The translations under genes were made by a program, and so were the position numbers. DNA of 64,000 nt from Flavobacteriaceae bacterium (GTDB lineage: Bacteria > Bacteroidota > Bacteroidia > Flavobacteriales > Flavobacteriaceae): positions 1 through 64,000 of the forward strand of contig JAENXC010000013.1 of NCBI GenBank assembly GCA_016649715.1. The letters are read 5' to 3'. The notes beneath the pieces were generated by a model. The model was given only the letters and a program-made list of their open reading frames with translations, was not told where the DNA came from and made no database searches. Positions 54,080 through 64,000 of the stretch are shown here, one piece after another (positions within the stretch are counted from its first letter, which is position 1; the number at the start of each line of letters is the position of its first letter).

Positions 54080-54604
54080 TTAGAAAAGTTCGCTCACTTC
54101 TTTTTTCACATAAGTCATTGCTTTTTGCGAAGGCGAAACTTCTTCCATAAAATGCTGTAACAGCCATTCCCGCATCTTGTCAACATTTCCGTCTTTTTTG
54201 TGCATTGCTCCTTGACGGATAACGTGGATCGTGGCATTCTTTGCGGCATTTACAAGATTCCAACATTCCGGAGAGACATAAATCTGTTGTGTGAGATTGT
54301 GTTCGTATTCCTGTTCAATGTTTTTAACCAGCAAATTTTCATAATCCTCTTTTGAATCTGAAAAAGGTTTTACACGGACTAGCAATTTGTTTGGGTCTAT
54401 GCGCTCCAAGAACAGCGAGATGCGTTCATAAGCCTGCAACCGTAGCGGCAAAACATGTTTCTGCGCCTCCTTCTGCACTAAATACCTTCTGCGGCCTTCT
54501 TCGTTGGTGGTATGGCCTTTAAAGAAAAAATAGGCGACAATACCCACAACAATGGCGGGCAAAAGATAGGCTACATAACTGATAACTTGAGAAACTTCAT
54601 CCAT
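54080..54604 (-). CDS. Conserved hypothetical membrane-anchored protein (DUF7935-like)
   Basis: One N-terminal TM segment; QKHVLPLRLQAYERISLFLERIDP. Confidence 0.65.
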   Translation of the reverse strand: MDEVSQVISYVAYLLPAIVVGIVAYFFFKGHTTNEEGRRRYLVQKEAQKHVLPLRLQAYERISLFLERIDPNKLLVRVKPFSDSKEDYENLLVKNIEQEYEHNLTQQIYVSPECWNLVNAAKNATIHVIRQGAMHKKDGNVDKMREWLLQHFMEEVSPSQKAMTYVKKEVSELF

Positions 54605-54788
54605 AGGATTTTTCGAAATTTTAATTGAATCCCAAAATTAGCTTGTTTTTAGCAGTTCCACAAATAAACAACAATCAACCAAATGAGTATTTCCTCGAAT
54701 GAACCCCACAATTCCGAAAATGGACAATAGTAGGTTTAATATTGAGAGGTACATTTAAGGGATAATCTTCATTTTAAATCTTTAAATT

Positions 54789-56549
54789 ATGAAAACAAAA
54801 TTACAAATGCTCATGTTCTTTAGTTTAATAACTATAAGCGCATTCTCACAGTTTCAATATAGCACTTCTGTGGCAAATGAACACTTTCACGACCTTAATA
54901 TCACACCACTTACGCAATCCACGGATTATATTGTATCTGGGAACTTTTTTGATGTAACCATGCAGACTGAGGAACCTTTCCTAAAAAGGGTGGACCAAAA
55001 CGGAACCGTTATTTGGATACGGAAATACAACAATCCGTCCTTTGCCCATGCCCGTGCGTTTGATATTATAGCTTTTGGAGATTTTATTGTAATGACCGGA
55101 TCCATTGATGTTGCCGGAACCAAACGGGTTTTTATTGCCAAGTTTTTGGCAGCGAATGGAGCTTTTTTCGGGGCTGAATTCTACAGTATTGTTTCCCCCA
55201 ACTTTAACTCGCGCGGGTTAAAAATAAAATTTACCGAAAGTGATGCCAATGGTGATGGAATTCCAGACTCGGGTTTTGTGGTTGCCGGATTTTTCAGCGA
55301 TTGTTACAACGTAAACATCAATTGTCCTAATAATAATATTGGATTCGTATTACGGACCGATTTCAATCTGACAATGATGTGGAACACTGAAATTGACACC
55401 AATAATATATTCAATACTTTGGAAGTTGATTTTGCGAATGATGTTACCGAGACCAATGATGGTTTTTTCATCACTGGTAGTGTTACCGGCAATATACCGG
55501 GAACATCAATCCCACAGCAGGGAACACTTGCCCATAAATTGGATTTTATGGGAAATTTGGTGTGGGACAATAGCTATATTTTCAGCAATACTTCGGAGGT
55601 GAGTGTTGATGCCTATTTTGACCAGTCCACTAATGAAATTTTTATGCTGGCTAATTATTCAAACGTGCATTACTTCGGGGTTACTGTATTGGATAATACC
55701 ACTGGAACGATAAACCTCGCAAAATCTTGGTATGCCTCTGATGCTAGTCCTGCAGGAAGCTTGGATAAGTATGGTTTTAGGATTATGGAGTCCTTTGGAA
55801 ACCCCGCCAACTTGATCATTACGGGCTATGATAGGGATGAAAATTATGTGGCCGCAGACGGTAGTTCACAGTTCGGGCAGTCCAATGTTTTTGTTTACGA
55901 ATTTTTAAAGGCCACTGGGTCTCAAGTGGGGATAAGCTATCAATATTTAACCCCCCATGTGGAACCTACAACTGACGAATTCAACTTTTGGAACACCCAA
56001 ATGCCGTTGGTTTATTATCCTGACATTAGTTTTGACTATCCGAATCCGGCTGGAAGTTCCTATTACTATCACGTAGGGTATCGCACCGCGCTGTCTGCTA
56101 CCTATACAGAGGCAGAACTCTATAAAACCACTACCGTTAACTTGCGGAACCAATGCGAAAACCTAATTCTTCAATTGATGCCAAATCCATTGACAGTTAC
56201 GCCTATCCCAGTCTTTTCCGGACCCACACCTACAATCCAAAACTCCTTTCCTTTGAATCAGATAAATGTTCCTTTTACCATAACTTCTTGTGACCCCTCA
56301 CTGTCCACCGACGAGGAAATAGAAGGCAAAATGGGGATGTATCCGAATCCCGCAGACGATATTGTTTATTTTACGGCCACGAACCTAAAAAATTACACAG
56401 TAACTGATGCGTTGGGCAGAACCATTTCGCAAGGAGTATTTACAAATGAGGCCTCTATAAATGTTAATAGTTTGAATCAAGGTGTCTATTTGGTAAATGT
56501 GATTGATGGTTCAGGGAAAATGCAAACTTTTAAACTATTGAAAAAGTAA
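54789..56549 (+). CDS. T9SS type A sorting domain-containing secreted protein
   Basis: Signal peptide; C-terminal MYPNPADDIVYFTATNLKNYTVTDALGRTISQG...GVYLVNVIDGSGKMQTFKLLKK. Confidence 0.85.
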   Translation: MKTKLQMLMFFSLITISAFSQFQYSTSVANEHFHDLNITPLTQSTDYIVSGNFFDVTMQTEEPFLKRVDQNGTVIWIRKYNNPSFAHARAFDIIAFGDFIVMTGSIDVAGTKRVFIAKFLAANGAFFGAEFYSIVSPNFNSRGLKIKFTESDANGDGIPDSGFVVAGFFSDCYNVNINCPNNNIGFVLRTDFNLTMMWNTEIDTNNIFNTLEVDFANDVTETNDGFFITGSVTGNIPGTSIPQQGTLAHKLDFMGNLVWDNSYIFSNTSEVSVDAYFDQSTNEIFMLANYSNVHYFGVTVLDNTTGTINLAKSWYASDASPAGSLDKYGFRIMESFGNPANLIITGYDRDENYVAADGSSQFGQSNVFVYEFLKATGSQVGISYQYLTPHVEPTTDEFNFWNTQMPLVYYPDISFDYPNPAGSSYYYHVGYRTALSATYTEAELYKTTTVNLRNQCENLILQLMPNPLTVTPIPVFSGPTPTIQNSFPLNQINVPFTITSCDPSLSTDEEIEGKMGMYPNPADDIVYFTATNLKNYTVTDALGRTISQGVFTNEASINVNSLNQGVYLVNVIDGSGKMQTFKLLKK

Positions 56550-56568
56550 AGTTAGGTCTAACTGTTTT

Positions 56569-59424
56569 TTGATTAAATTTAAAGTCAGTCAGTTAGCTTT
56601 AATTATGAAGTTAAAAAAATTCCATATCACTACATTTATTATTTTGATATGGAATTTTTCATTTTCTCAACAATTTATAAACTATACCAGTAATGATGGC
56701 CTGCCAAGCAATCATGTATATAGGATTACTCAAGATCATAAAGGCTTTATTTGGGTGATAACCGATACGGGAATTGCAAAATTTGATGGGACAAAGTTCA
56801 AAACTTTTACAACCCGTGATGGAATGCCCACCAATGATATATGGGACATTGCCATAACACCAGACGATAGGGTTTGGTTTTTTTCTAAATCTCCAATGCT
56901 GGGTTATATTGAGAATGACAAGGTTTATGCTTTTCCAACAGAGAATGACAATGATATTTTATACCCAACGTCCATTTCTCAATATGGCAATTCTGTTGTT
57001 TTTGGGTACAATGAAAACTGGTATTATTTAGAAGATTCGTGTTGGCAACTTTTTAAGGAAACCGCGGGATCTTCCACCAAATTAGAACCGGTAGGGAAAC
57101 AAATGACTCGACTGACATCCAACCAATTAAAAAATGTTTTTCACAAAAATAAAGAGACGATGGCTTTATATTCGGGTAGAAATGAAGAAATTCTAATCAT
57201 CAGAAATCTGGACAGTCTAAGCTTTTGGCTTTATAAAGGAGGCTATGGAATCCTGAATTTGAACACTAAAAATATGTTTCGTAGTGAATTTCATAAAAAA
57301 TATGGGCTTGAATTTAGCGGCATTGAACGGTTCCATTTCGTAAACAATCAAATTCAAATTACGGGCAATAATTATGTGGCAAGGCTTGGAAAAGATTTTC
57401 AAATAGAATCTCCCGTCCTGTTTCCAAAGGAATTACAGTCTCATTTCTCGATGATTGATAAATCTGGAAATATTTGGTTGGCTACCTTCAATAATGGAAT
57501 ATATATGCTCCCGCAAGTTAGAAGAACCATTGCCTACAGTTTGCCAAACGAAAAGGTAACCGACTTGGTTCAGATTGATGATAAATTAATGGTCAGTGTT
57601 TTTGATAAAGGGTTTTATCAATTCGACAAAAATAGCACTGCCTTTATGCCCGTTATGGAACAAAAAGGATATGCGAATAGAGCTGTGAAAATAGATTCTT
57701 TGCATAAAAGCTATTTTATTTCTGAATCCAGAATTGTTCAGTTCCAGAAAAATTCAACTCCCATTACCCTTGTCAATAGCAAAGAAAATAGAAACGATGT
57801 GGCTCGCGATTTAGTTTATTATAAAGGGTATTTATACGGCAATGTAGCCACCGTACTTAATAAGTTGCACCCAGAAACCTTACGAATAATAAACCAGTAC
57901 CATTTGGTAGGGATTACCAAAATAATCTCTTTTAATGATTGTATTATTATTGCAACCACTCGAGGACTAAAGATGTTTAAAAACGACAGCATTCAACCCA
58001 TACCGTCGCTGGATCTAAGATTGCAAAAACCCGTTTCCAACCTTAAAAAAGTCAATGATTCCACTCTTTTGGTAATGACCAATGGATATGGCACTTTTAT
58101 TACAAATCTGAAGGAAAGCAGCTTGTTACCTGGATCAGAATATTCCAGCGCACAAGATGCCTATATAGAAAATGATACCATTTGGATAGCCTCCGAAAAT
58201 GGGGTGATGCGTTACCAGAAAAATGGCAATAACTATTTAATAATGAAAAGGTATGGCCCAAGTGATGGCTTACCATCAAAAATGAGCAATACTGTGGCTA
58301 TTTTTAATAATCAAATTATTGTGGGAACAGATAATGGCATTGCGGTTTTTTCAAAAACCCTTCAAAAAAAACCTCAACTTTTGGATATTTTTATTGAGAA
58401 GGCGAATTACAACCATCAACCTATGACAGCGAATACCAATTCGTTTGAATATACAGCCGAAAACAATATTAATTTTGAAGTTTTCAGCCTTGATTTTTCG
58501 GTAGGGAGTACCGAGTTTACGTATGATTATAAACTAACTCCCTTACAACACGATTGGAATAGCACAAGTTCGGCCAGCCTGAATTTTACCAATCTGTCTC
58601 CCGACGATTATACATTATTTGTGAAAACTGGGAAATTTCAAAAGGAAATTGCGTTTTCCATCATGCCTTTATGGTGGCAAAGAACTTGGACTCAGTTGGT
58701 TTTCGTGGCAGGTGGCCTCATTATGTTATGGCTAGTTTTGTTTCAATTTAAAAAAAAGGAATTGACTCGGAAAACCGCCAAACTCTCAGCCCAAAAAAAG
58801 CTAGCAGAATATGAGCTATATGCCCTTCGGTCGCAAATGAACCCACATTTTGTTTTTAATTCCTTGGCCGCTATCCAATTTTATATCAACGAAAACGATT
58901 TTGAAACTTCGGAAAAATATCTCATTAAATTCTCGAAGTTGATCCGACAATTTTTTGAACTTTCGAAGCAAGAGGAAATTACTGTGAATGATGAAATTGC
59001 TTTGTTGAAAAACTATTTGGATATTGAAAAATTACGGTTTAAAGAAAAATTGACCTATTCGATACTTTTGGATAATCAAATAAATGCCGAAACCACCACC
59101 ATTCCATGTATGCTGTTGCAACCCATTGTGGAAAATGCAGTGAATCACGGTATTTTCAACAAAAAAACCGATGGGAAAATAGCGATAGATTTTAAAATTA
59201 TGGATGAGGGGATTATTATAGAAATCACGGATGATGGAGTGGGTTTTGCGAATTCAAAAAAGAATAGCACGAGGGCCATTAATTCCTCGAATGTGTTAGC
59301 AGAACGGATAAAAATCATCAATGAATCTGACCGATGGAATATTATTTACACCACCGCCGAGGCATTTCCAAAAAGAGCCAATAAAGGAAATATTTCAAAA
59401 TTTATTATAAAGAGAAAAAAATGA
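56569..59424 (+). CDS. Two-component-regulator-propeller / Y_Y_Y / LytS-type histidine kinase (start possibly 56605)
   Basis: YTSNDGLPSNHVYRITQDHKGFIWVITDTGIAKFDG; LYALRSQMNPHFVFNSLAAIQFYI; LLQPIVENAVNHGI. Confidence 0.93.
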   Translation: MIKFKVSQLALIMKLKKFHITTFIILIWNFSFSQQFINYTSNDGLPSNHVYRITQDHKGFIWVITDTGIAKFDGTKFKTFTTRDGMPTNDIWDIAITPDDRVWFFSKSPMLGYIENDKVYAFPTENDNDILYPTSISQYGNSVVFGYNENWYYLEDSCWQLFKETAGSSTKLEPVGKQMTRLTSNQLKNVFHKNKETMALYSGRNEEILIIRNLDSLSFWLYKGGYGILNLNTKNMFRSEFHKKYGLEFSGIERFHFVNNQIQITGNNYVARLGKDFQIESPVLFPKELQSHFSMIDKSGNIWLATFNNGIYMLPQVRRTIAYSLPNEKVTDLVQIDDKLMVSVFDKGFYQFDKNSTAFMPVMEQKGYANRAVKIDSLHKSYFISESRIVQFQKNSTPITLVNSKENRNDVARDLVYYKGYLYGNVATVLNKLHPETLRIINQYHLVGITKIISFNDCIIIATTRGLKMFKNDSIQPIPSLDLRLQKPVSNLKKVNDSTLLVMTNGYGTFITNLKESSLLPGSEYSSAQDAYIENDTIWIASENGVMRYQKNGNNYLIMKRYGPSDGLPSKMSNTVAIFNNQIIVGTDNGIAVFSKTLQKKPQLLDIFIEKANYNHQPMTANTNSFEYTAENNINFEVFSLDFSVGSTEFTYDYKLTPLQHDWNSTSSASLNFTNLSPDDYTLFVKTGKFQKEIAFSIMPLWWQRTWTQLVFVAGGLIMLWLVLFQFKKKELTRKTAKLSAQKKLAEYELYALRSQMNPHFVFNSLAAIQFYINENDFETSEKYLIKFSKLIRQFFELSKQEEITVNDEIALLKNYLDIEKLRFKEKLTYSILLDNQINAETTTIPCMLLQPIVENAVNHGIFNKKTDGKIAIDFKIMDEGIIIEITDDGVGFANSKKNSTRAINSSNVLAERIKIINESDRWNIIYTTAEAFPKRANKGNISKFIIKRKK

Positions 59425-60161
59425 AAAAAATAACGGCTTTATTAGTGGATGATGAAATTTCTTCCCTTAAACTTCTTCAACAGAAGGTAAGGAAATTATT
59501 CCCAGAGCTTGATATTTTGGGAATCTTTCAAATTCCTGAAGACGCAATAAAATTTATAAAAAAAACTCCACCCGATATTTTGTTTTTGGATGTTCAAATG
59601 CCTCGGATGAACGGATTCGAATTGCTTTCCAGCTTAAAAGTAATTGAATTTCAGGTAATTTTTGTTACTGCTTATAGTGAATATGCCTTAAAAGCTTTTA
59701 AACAATCTGCTGTGGATTACATCCTAAAACCCATTGAGGATCGTGAGTTGCAAATTGCCATAAACAAGGCATTCAAAATTATTGAACTAAAAGAACAGCA
59801 TGAAAATCATTCCAAACTTATTGATATTCTAACGGATACCATAACAGGGAATAATAAACTTATCATCCCAACCGTCAAAGGCCTTTCCTTTATTTCGCAA
59901 GATGAGGTAATACATCTTGAAGGTTATGATGGATACACTAAAATCCATTTGGTGTTAGGGGTTGAGATTGTGAGTTCCTATAATTTGGGAAAATTTGAGA
60001 AAACACTTAAAAAGGTATTTTTCAAATGCCACAAATCGCACATCGTTAACCTCGAAAAAGTGCGCAGTTTTGAAAACGAAGGCTATCTGGTTTTGGAAAA
60101 CGGCAACCGCGTCCCTATTTCAAAGGCAAACAAAAATGCCTTTTTGCAAATGTTCCGCTGA
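59421..60161 (+). CDS. LytTR-family response regulator
   Basis: ALLVDDEISSLKLL, FLDVQMPRMNGFELL, C-terminal LytTR with FFKCHKSHIVNLEKVRSF; 4-bp overlap with kinase. Confidence 0.94.
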   Translation: MKKITALLVDDEISSLKLLQQKVRKLFPELDILGIFQIPEDAIKFIKKTPPDILFLDVQMPRMNGFELLSSLKVIEFQVIFVTAYSEYALKAFKQSAVDYILKPIEDRELQIAINKAFKIIELKEQHENHSKLIDILTDTITGNNKLIIPTVKGLSFISQDEVIHLEGYDGYTKIHLVLGVEIVSSYNLGKFEKTLKKVFFKCHKSHIVNLEKVRSFENEGYLVLENGNRVPISKANKNAFLQMFR

Positions 60162-60163
60162 GG

Positions 60164-60205
60164 TTCAGTGGTCAGTATTCAGTTGCTTGCATCAGTATTC
60201 AGTAA
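60164..60205. repeat. Heptad-like array TTCAGTG GTCAGTA TTCAGTT GCTTGCA TCAGTAT TCAGTAA
   Basis: 7-bp register. Confidence 0.7.
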
Positions 60206-60287
60206 ATGCACTATTCAGCACATCATCCGGTGCCCAACACCTGTCTCCCAGCACCCGTCAACAGGTTACCTCTTTGGAGTAAGGGGA

Positions 60288-61904
60288 CTAATACCGCACT
60301 TTATTTTCCTTTCTCATCGCTTTCACTTCTTTCTTAGCCTCTTTTTCGTGGTAGTTTCCTCCGAGATATTCACAGTTCGATAAAGCTTTCATACTTTCGA
60401 AAGGTACTTCACATTTGTGGTACATAAAAGATTGTGCCAAGGTTTTGATGAGGTTTTTGTCACCAACGGTAAGATCTACATCATCCATCGTAAATTGGCA
60501 CGGGTGCTCGTAACCACAGGCGTGCGTCATTTCAAGCAGTTCCTTCCGAAAGTTTTTAAAGTAGAAATGCGCCCGTACGGATTTGTCTTCAATATTTATT
60601 CCGCGCTGAAGCCATTTGTTTTGCGTTGTTACCCCAGTGGGGCATTTGTTGGTATGGCAAAGCTGCGCTTGAATACAGCCGATGCTCATCATGGCCTCAC
60701 GGGCCACGTTGATAAGATCGGCGCCCATGGAAAATGCCATGGCCGCAGGTGCAGGGAATCCTAATTTTCCACTACCTATAAAAACAATCCGATCGCAGAG
60801 ATCGTATTTTTTAAAAATTTTATAAACTTCCGCAAACCCGAAAAGCCACGGCAGCGAAACGTGGTCCGCAAAACTTGGGGGCGCGGCACCGGTGCCGCCT
60901 TCGCCGCCGTCAATGGTTATAAAATCTGGACCTTTGCCTGTTTCCTTCATGATTTTGGCCAGTTCTTCCCATCCATTTAAACGGCCCACGGCAGATTTAA
61001 TTCCAACGGGAAGACCTGTTGCTTCGGCGATCTTTTCCACAAATTCAATCAAACCTCTAATGCCGTTAAAAGCAGTATGGTTTGGGGGAGAAAGCACATC
61101 TTTTCCAAGTGGTACGTGGCGTATTGCAGCAATTTCAGGAGTTATTTTGGCCCCCGGCAGCACACCGCCCTTTCCAGGTTTGGCACCTTGGGAAAGTTTG
61201 ACTTCAATGGCCCGTACTTGTGGGTTATCGTTTACCAGTTTTACAATTTTTTCCATGGAGAAATTACCATCTTCATCACGGACCCCAAAATATCCTGTTC
61301 CGAAGTGAAAAATAACATCTGCACCAGTTTTATGATAAGGGGAAAGCCCACCTTCACCAGTATTGTGGTAACAATAGGCAAGGGTGCAGCCTTTGTTCAA
61401 AGATTCCACAGCCCTTGCGGAAAGCGACCCAAAACTCATTGCCGACACGTTGATTACCGAAGTGGGGCGATAGAGCCTTCTTCGCTTATTGTAACTGCCC
61501 ATAACCTTTGCACAAGGCACAAAATATGGATTTTTGTAGTTCGGGTTATCTTTTTCAACCTTGTATGGCAGCAGTGAATTGTTTATAAAAATGTAATTTG
61601 GTTTATAGATATCGCGGTCGGTTCCGAAACCTTCGTAATTGTTTTCGTTCTTTGCCGAAGCATAGATCCAACTACGCTCTATGCGATTAAAAGGAAGCTC
61701 TTCACGGTTGTTGGCCACAATATATTGCCGAAGCTCCGGCCCAATACTTTCCAACATATACCGAATATGGCCCAAGATGGGGAAGTTGTGGCTTACGGCA
61801 TGGCGCTTGTTGAAAAAGATGTCGCGTATGGCAACAATAAAAAGGAATATCAATATCCAGGCCCACCAAGGCATTGCAGCAATAAAGTTTAAAATTTCAT
61901 CCAT
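60288..61904 (-). CDS. FMN-binding glutamate synthase family protein (GltB-like)
   Basis: INVSAMSFGSLSARAVESLNKG, EVKLSQGAKPGKGGVLPGAKITPEIA, TIDGGEGGTGAAPPSFADH. Confidence 0.94.
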   Translation of the reverse strand: MDEILNFIAAMPWWAWILIFLFIVAIRDIFFNKRHAVSHNFPILGHIRYMLESIGPELRQYIVANNREELPFNRIERSWIYASAKNENNYEGFGTDRDIYKPNYIFINNSLLPYKVEKDNPNYKNPYFVPCAKVMGSYNKRRRLYRPTSVINVSAMSFGSLSARAVESLNKGCTLAYCYHNTGEGGLSPYHKTGADVIFHFGTGYFGVRDEDGNFSMEKIVKLVNDNPQVRAIEVKLSQGAKPGKGGVLPGAKITPEIAAIRHVPLGKDVLSPPNHTAFNGIRGLIEFVEKIAEATGLPVGIKSAVGRLNGWEELAKIMKETGKGPDFITIDGGEGGTGAAPPSFADHVSLPWLFGFAEVYKIFKKYDLCDRIVFIGSGKLGFPAPAAMAFSMGADLINVAREAMMSIGCIQAQLCHTNKCPTGVTTQNKWLQRGINIEDKSVRAHFYFKNFRKELLEMTHACGYEHPCQFTMDDVDLTVGDKNLIKTLAQSFMYHKCEVPFESMKALSNCEYLGGNYHEKEAKKEVKAMRKENKVRY

Positions 61905-61987
61905 AATTTAATTTTCAGTAGAGGCGCGATTTGTTGCACGCAAAATATTTGATGTTCAATAATAGGCATTTAGGTTCAGTGTAACGA

Positions 61988-62041
61988 CATCGGTCATCGG
62001 TCATCCGTCATCCGTCATCCGTCATCCGTCATCCGTCAACC
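61988..62041. repeat. Heptad array CATCGGT x2 + CATCCGT x5
   Basis: Strict 7-bp tandem repeat. Confidence 0.93.
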
Positions 62042-62169
62042 AAAAATCGCCTTTAAAGATATTTATTTTCAACCGATCAAAAATAAAAAAGATGTTTATA
62101 ATTTCACACAGATCTATTTACTTATTCCTTTCATAATGGCTATTTTCACAACTTGAAGAAAATGAAGTT

Positions 62170-64000
62170 TTGGAAGCGTATTTAGAACAACTCAACGATG
62201 CCCAGCGTGCGCCGGTGCTGCAAAAAGACGGTGCTATGATTGTGATTGCGGGCGCGGGCTCGGGGAAAACCCGCGTGCTCACATTTCGCATTGCGTATTT
62301 AATGTCGCAGGGTGTGGACCCGTTCAATATTTTGGCGCTGACCTTTACCAACAAGGCCGCACGCGAGATGAAAAACCGTATTTCAAAGATTGTGGGCGCA
62401 AGTGAAGGGAAAAATCTTTGGATGGGAACCTTCCACAGTATTTTCGCAAAAATCCTTCGGTTTGAGGCCGATAGATTGGGCTACCCTTCAAACTTTACCA
62501 TTTATGACACGCAGGACTCGCAAAGCGTAATTCGCGCCGTTATCAAGGAAATGCACCTCGATAAAGACATTTATAAATACAAGCAGGTTTATTCACGGAT
62601 TTCTTCCTATAAAAACAGCTTGATTACAGTAAAGGCATATTTCAACAATCCAGAATTGATGGAAGCAGATGCAATGGCGAAAATGCCGCGTTTGGGCGAT
62701 ATTTATAAAGCATATGTTGATAAATGTTTCAAAGCGGGTGCCATGGATTTTGACGATTTATTGTTGAAAACGAATGAACTTTTAACCCGTTTTCCGGATG
62801 TTTTGGCAAAATACCAAAATCGCTTCCGCTACATTTTGGTGGACGAGTACCAAGATACCAACCACAGTCAGTATTTGATAGTCCGTGCGCTTTCCGATAG
62901 ATTTCAAAATATATGCGTAGTGGGCGATGATGCGCAGAGTATTTACGCTTTCCGAGGAGCTAACATCAATAACATTTTGAATTTTCAGAAGGATTATGAT
63001 GAAGTGAAAGTGTTTCGTTTGGAACAGAATTACCGTTCCACCAAAAACATTGTGAATGCCGCGAACAATATTATTGAAAAGAATAAGACTAGACTTGAAA
63101 AAGTGGTTTGGACAGCAAACGATGAAGGCACCAAAATTCTCGTAAACCGGACAATGACTGATGGTGACGAAGGTCGTTTTGTGGCAAGTTCTATTTTTGA
63201 AAACAAAATGAACCATCAGTTGAAAGATGGCGATTTTGCAATTTTATATCGAACAAATGCCCAAAGCCGCGCAATGGAAGATGCCCTTCGGAAGAAGGAC
63301 ATTCCGTACCGAATTTACGGCGGATTAAGTTTTTATCAACGAAAGGAAATAAAAGATGTATTGTCCTATTTGCGATTGGTTTTAAACCCAAAAGACGAGG
63401 AAGCGCTAAAACGCGTAATCAATTATCCCGCTCGGGGAATTGGGGAAACAACTATTGAAAGGTTGATTGTTGCTGCAAACCATTACGGACGCTCAATTTT
63501 TGAGGTGATGAAAAACATCGAAAAAATTGATTTGAAGATAAATTCCGGCACTAAAAATAAGTTACAGGATTTTGTAACGATGATTGAAAGTTTTCAGGTT
63601 TTGAATCAAAATTATGATGCTTTTACCATTACCGAACACGTTTCGAAAAAGACAGGTTTGCTTCAAGAATTAAAGAAAGACGGCACGCCTGAAGGAATTG
63701 CCCGTATTGAAAATATTGAGGAATTGCTGAACGGGATGCGCGATTTTGTGGAAGAGCAAAAGGAAATTGCCGATGCCACAGGTTCGCTTTCAGAATTTAT
63801 GGAAGATGTGGCCCTCGCCACAGATTTGGACAACGACAAAGGCGATAGTGACCGCGTGGCTTTAATGACCGTCCATTTGGCAAAAGGTCTGGAATTTCCT
63901 TATGTTTATATCGTTGGGATGGAAGAAGACCTCTTTCCCAGCGGGATGAGTATGAACACTCGCAGTGAACTAGAGGAGGAGCGAAGACTTTTCTACGTTG
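62170..64000 (+). CDS. UvrD/PcrA-type DNA helicase, 3' end beyond the window, apparent TTG start
   Basis: EAYLEQLNDAQRAPVLQKDGAMIVIAGAGSGKTRVLTFRIAYLMSQGVDPFNILALTFTNKAAREMKNRI; DEYQDTNHSQY; absent from the supplied ORF list. Confidence 0.93.
   Translation, partial: MEAYLEQLNDAQRAPVLQKDGAMIVIAGAGSGKTRVLTFRIAYLMSQGVDPFNILALTFTNKAAREMKNRISKIVGASEGKNLWMGTFHSIFAKILRFEADRLGYPSNFTIYDTQDSQSVIRAVIKEMHLDKDIYKYKQVYSRISSYKNSLITVKAYFNNPELMEADAMAKMPRLGDIYKAYVDKCFKAGAMDFDDLLLKTNELLTRFPDVLAKYQNRFRYILVDEYQDTNHSQYLIVRALSDRFQNICVVGDDAQSIYAFRGANINNILNFQKDYDEVKVFRLEQNYRSTKNIVNAANNIIEKNKTRLEKVVWTANDEGTKILVNRTMTDGDEGRFVASSIFENKMNHQLKDGDFAILYRTNAQSRAMEDALRKKDIPYRIYGGLSFYQRKEIKDVLSYLRLVLNPKDEEALKRVINYPARGIGETTIERLIVAANHYGRSIFEVMKNIEKIDLKINSGTKNKLQDFVTMIESFQVLNQNYDAFTITEHVSKKTGLLQELKKDGTPEGIARIENIEELLNGMRDFVEEQKEIADATGSLSEFMEDVALATDLDNDKGDSDRVALMTVHLAKGLEFPYVYIVGMEEDLFPSGMSMNTRSELEEERRLFYV

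Overview
This window is a Bacteroidota (Flavobacteriaceae-like) chromosomal segment. No rRNA, tRNA, CRISPR array, transposase or clear prophage was recognised by eye. Gene content: housekeeping genes (tatC, kdsD-like, recQ, CCA-adding enzyme, ctaA, sua5/yrdC, dapD, ruvX, def, mazG, aroE, purA, fur-family, relA/spoT, trmL, recG, partial uvrD/pcrA); a ~10 kb cell-surface glycan/LPS cluster (GT2 enzymes, GT9, polysaccharide deacetylase, WaaP/InaA-like kinase); several type IX secretion (T9SS) cargo proteins including a PNGase F-like protein; two regulatory blocks (HisKA_3/LuxR-type and propeller-LytS/LytTR); and three toxin-antitoxin loci. The most interesting signal is between genes: (1) at least 18 intergenic arrays with a strict 7-bp period but different unit sequences, several overlapping stop codons; (2) a HigBA-like cassette bracketed by 15-bp inverted repeats, next to a nested hairpin on one side and a perfect 34-bp palindrome on the other; (3) a second HigBA-like module sitting between the end of a kinase gene and a deleted copy of that same end; (4) a frameshifted GxxExxY gene flanked by inverted ACCACGAAT-type repeats that also supply GTG start codons to neighbouring genes; (5) HindIII-core and C/G-rich palindromic repeats found both between genes and inside or at the ends of ORFs; (6) two adjacent T9SS genes whose sorting-domain DNA is about 95% identical although the proteins are otherwise unrelated. 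All comparisons were made by eye. Database searches were not possible.
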